Below are positions 31,651 to 32,363 of a stretch of 32,363 nucleotides of DNA, in pieces. The position numbers and the translations under genes were made by a program. Every line of letters starts with the position of its first letter. Position 1 is the first letter of the stretch. Where the stretch lies: positions 28,853-61,215 of the forward strand of contig NW_003546657.1 in assembly GCF_000090795.2 (NCBI RefSeq), read 5' to 3'. The notes under the pieces are model-generated. The model had not been told where the DNA came from, searched no databases, and saw only the letters and a list, made by a program, of their open reading frames with translations. The stretch is from Amphimedon queenslandica. Lineage: Eukaryota; Porifera; Demospongiae; Haplosclerida; Niphatidae.

Positions 31651-32363
31651 ATGGCTTGGTCTAATCAGGAAGTAAAGGCTCTGCTATCTATCTGGGGTGA
31701 TGTTTCTATACAAACTCAGCTTGATGGAACCAAGAGAAACAATGTGTTTCTTTTAATATCAAAAAAGCTGCAGGAATTAGGCCACTGTAGAGATTGGAAG
31801 CAACGCCGTTGCAAAATAAAATATTTAAAAACAATGTATAAAAAAGTAAAAGATCATAATGGTGTTACGGGTAATGGAAGAAGTACCTCAAGTTCTACCA
31901 AGAATTAGACAGGATTCTTGGTCATCGGCCAGCATCAGTACCAACAATATTGCTTGATACACAGGCAGAGGAAATCATAGCAGATGATGAGGATGATTTA
32001 GATGATGAAAACTCAATAGATGATGATGATAATTACGGTAAGTTTGTAGTAACAATTATCTCCATCAATCCTTATCTTTCATAGAAATTAGCTGTGCCAT
32101 CAGTGATACTGCTGTAAATACTTCACATGTTTCTGTAGCTGCTGCAAGTTGTGCAGCTGTAAATGAAAATGAGACACAAGACCTTATAACAAAAGGTTAA
32201 AATATTATGTTAATGACTCAATAATAATAAGACTCAACATGTAATTTTTGTAAATATAGGGTACTTATAGCAAGGGTTAGCTACATGTATTAATAATAAC
32301 TTAAATAATTTAATCCTAGAACTACCAAAGGCAAAAAGTAAAAAAGAAAAGAAGAGCAAAGGT
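31651..32363 (+). CDS. Myb/SANT-like DNA-binding protein, multi-exon, partial (one frameshift)
   Basis: Exon 1 (31651-32037) starts MAWSNQEVKALLSIWGDVSI and carries a trihelix Myb/SANT-like domain (Myb_DNA-bind_4 type; W3, W15, W50 with KIKYLKTMYKKVKDHNGVTG). At 31888 one base appears to be missing: the frame given ends at 31908, but a one-base shift continues as FYQELDRILGHRPASVPT and an acidic run (DDEDDLDDEN) to a GTAAGT donor. Exon 2 (32085-32195) and exon 3 (from 32320) join in matching phase (1, then 1), ending here in a Lys-rich stretch (KAKSKKEKKSKG). In PIF/Harbinger-like and related elements such proteins bind transposon ends and bring in the transposase. The adjacent terminus and repeat array support a transposon origin. 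The break could be real or a sequencing error. Confidence 0.75.

Noticed and set aside
1-32363. CRISPR arrays, tRNA or rRNA genes, bacterial operons
   Set aside because: No regularly spaced repeats, cloverleaf or rRNA-like sequence was recognised, and gene structure is eukaryotic.

Overview
The window looks like accessory, transposon-packed DNA from an animal nuclear genome. It is AT-rich, with GT-AG introns and scattered TACATGTA-type motifs. The transposable-element (TE) families (hAT, P-element-like, PIF/Harbinger, MULE-like, Ty3/Gypsy, Myb/SANT-partnered elements) and several repeat proteins resemble those I associate with sponges and cnidarians. A demosponge is my best guess; this is inference from family recall, not a database match. 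No bacterial or organellar features, rRNA or tRNA were seen.

Layout. 1-764: 3' part of a decayed hAT element ending in a hAT-type terminus. 820-1020 (-): IS630/Tc1-like transposase scrap. 2030-3165 (-): gag-like zinc-knuckle relic running into a MULE-like transposase relic. 3909-7531 (+): two different, degenerate Ty3/Gypsy pol fragments in tandem. The first is split by a 187-bp MITE whose removal reconnects the reading frame. 7562-8034: LTR-like start, ATT/AAT and TA repeats and a 222-bp MITE. 8.04-14.1 kb: no gene recognised, apart from an orphan transposon end at 12131-12150.

The core is 14.2-21.6 kb. A 339-codon ORF (+, 14682-18629) is interrupted twice: by a complete 2417-bp hAT transposon with an intact 671-aa transposase, 20-bp TIRs and a perfect 8-bp target duplication, and by a 501-bp MITE flanked by TA. 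Removing each insert with one target copy restores the frame exactly. Converging on this ORF, with only 112 bp between stop codons, is a P-element/THAP9-like transposase (-) with about ten exons whose splice phases agree, disabled by two nonsense codons and an internal deletion.

22.1-32.4 kb holds more relics: a Lys/Arg/Tyr-rich repeat-protein relic, a DDE/RVE-fold integrase-like relic, a foldback palindrome, a Crypton/DUF3504-like fragment with an NRF1-like site and an E-box, a PIF/Harbinger transposase, a Cys-rich relic, and a Myb/SANT-like multi-exon gene running off the right edge. Most units are independent mobile elements. The most likely cooperating pair is the P-element-like transposase and the convergent ORF, possibly two genes of one composite element.
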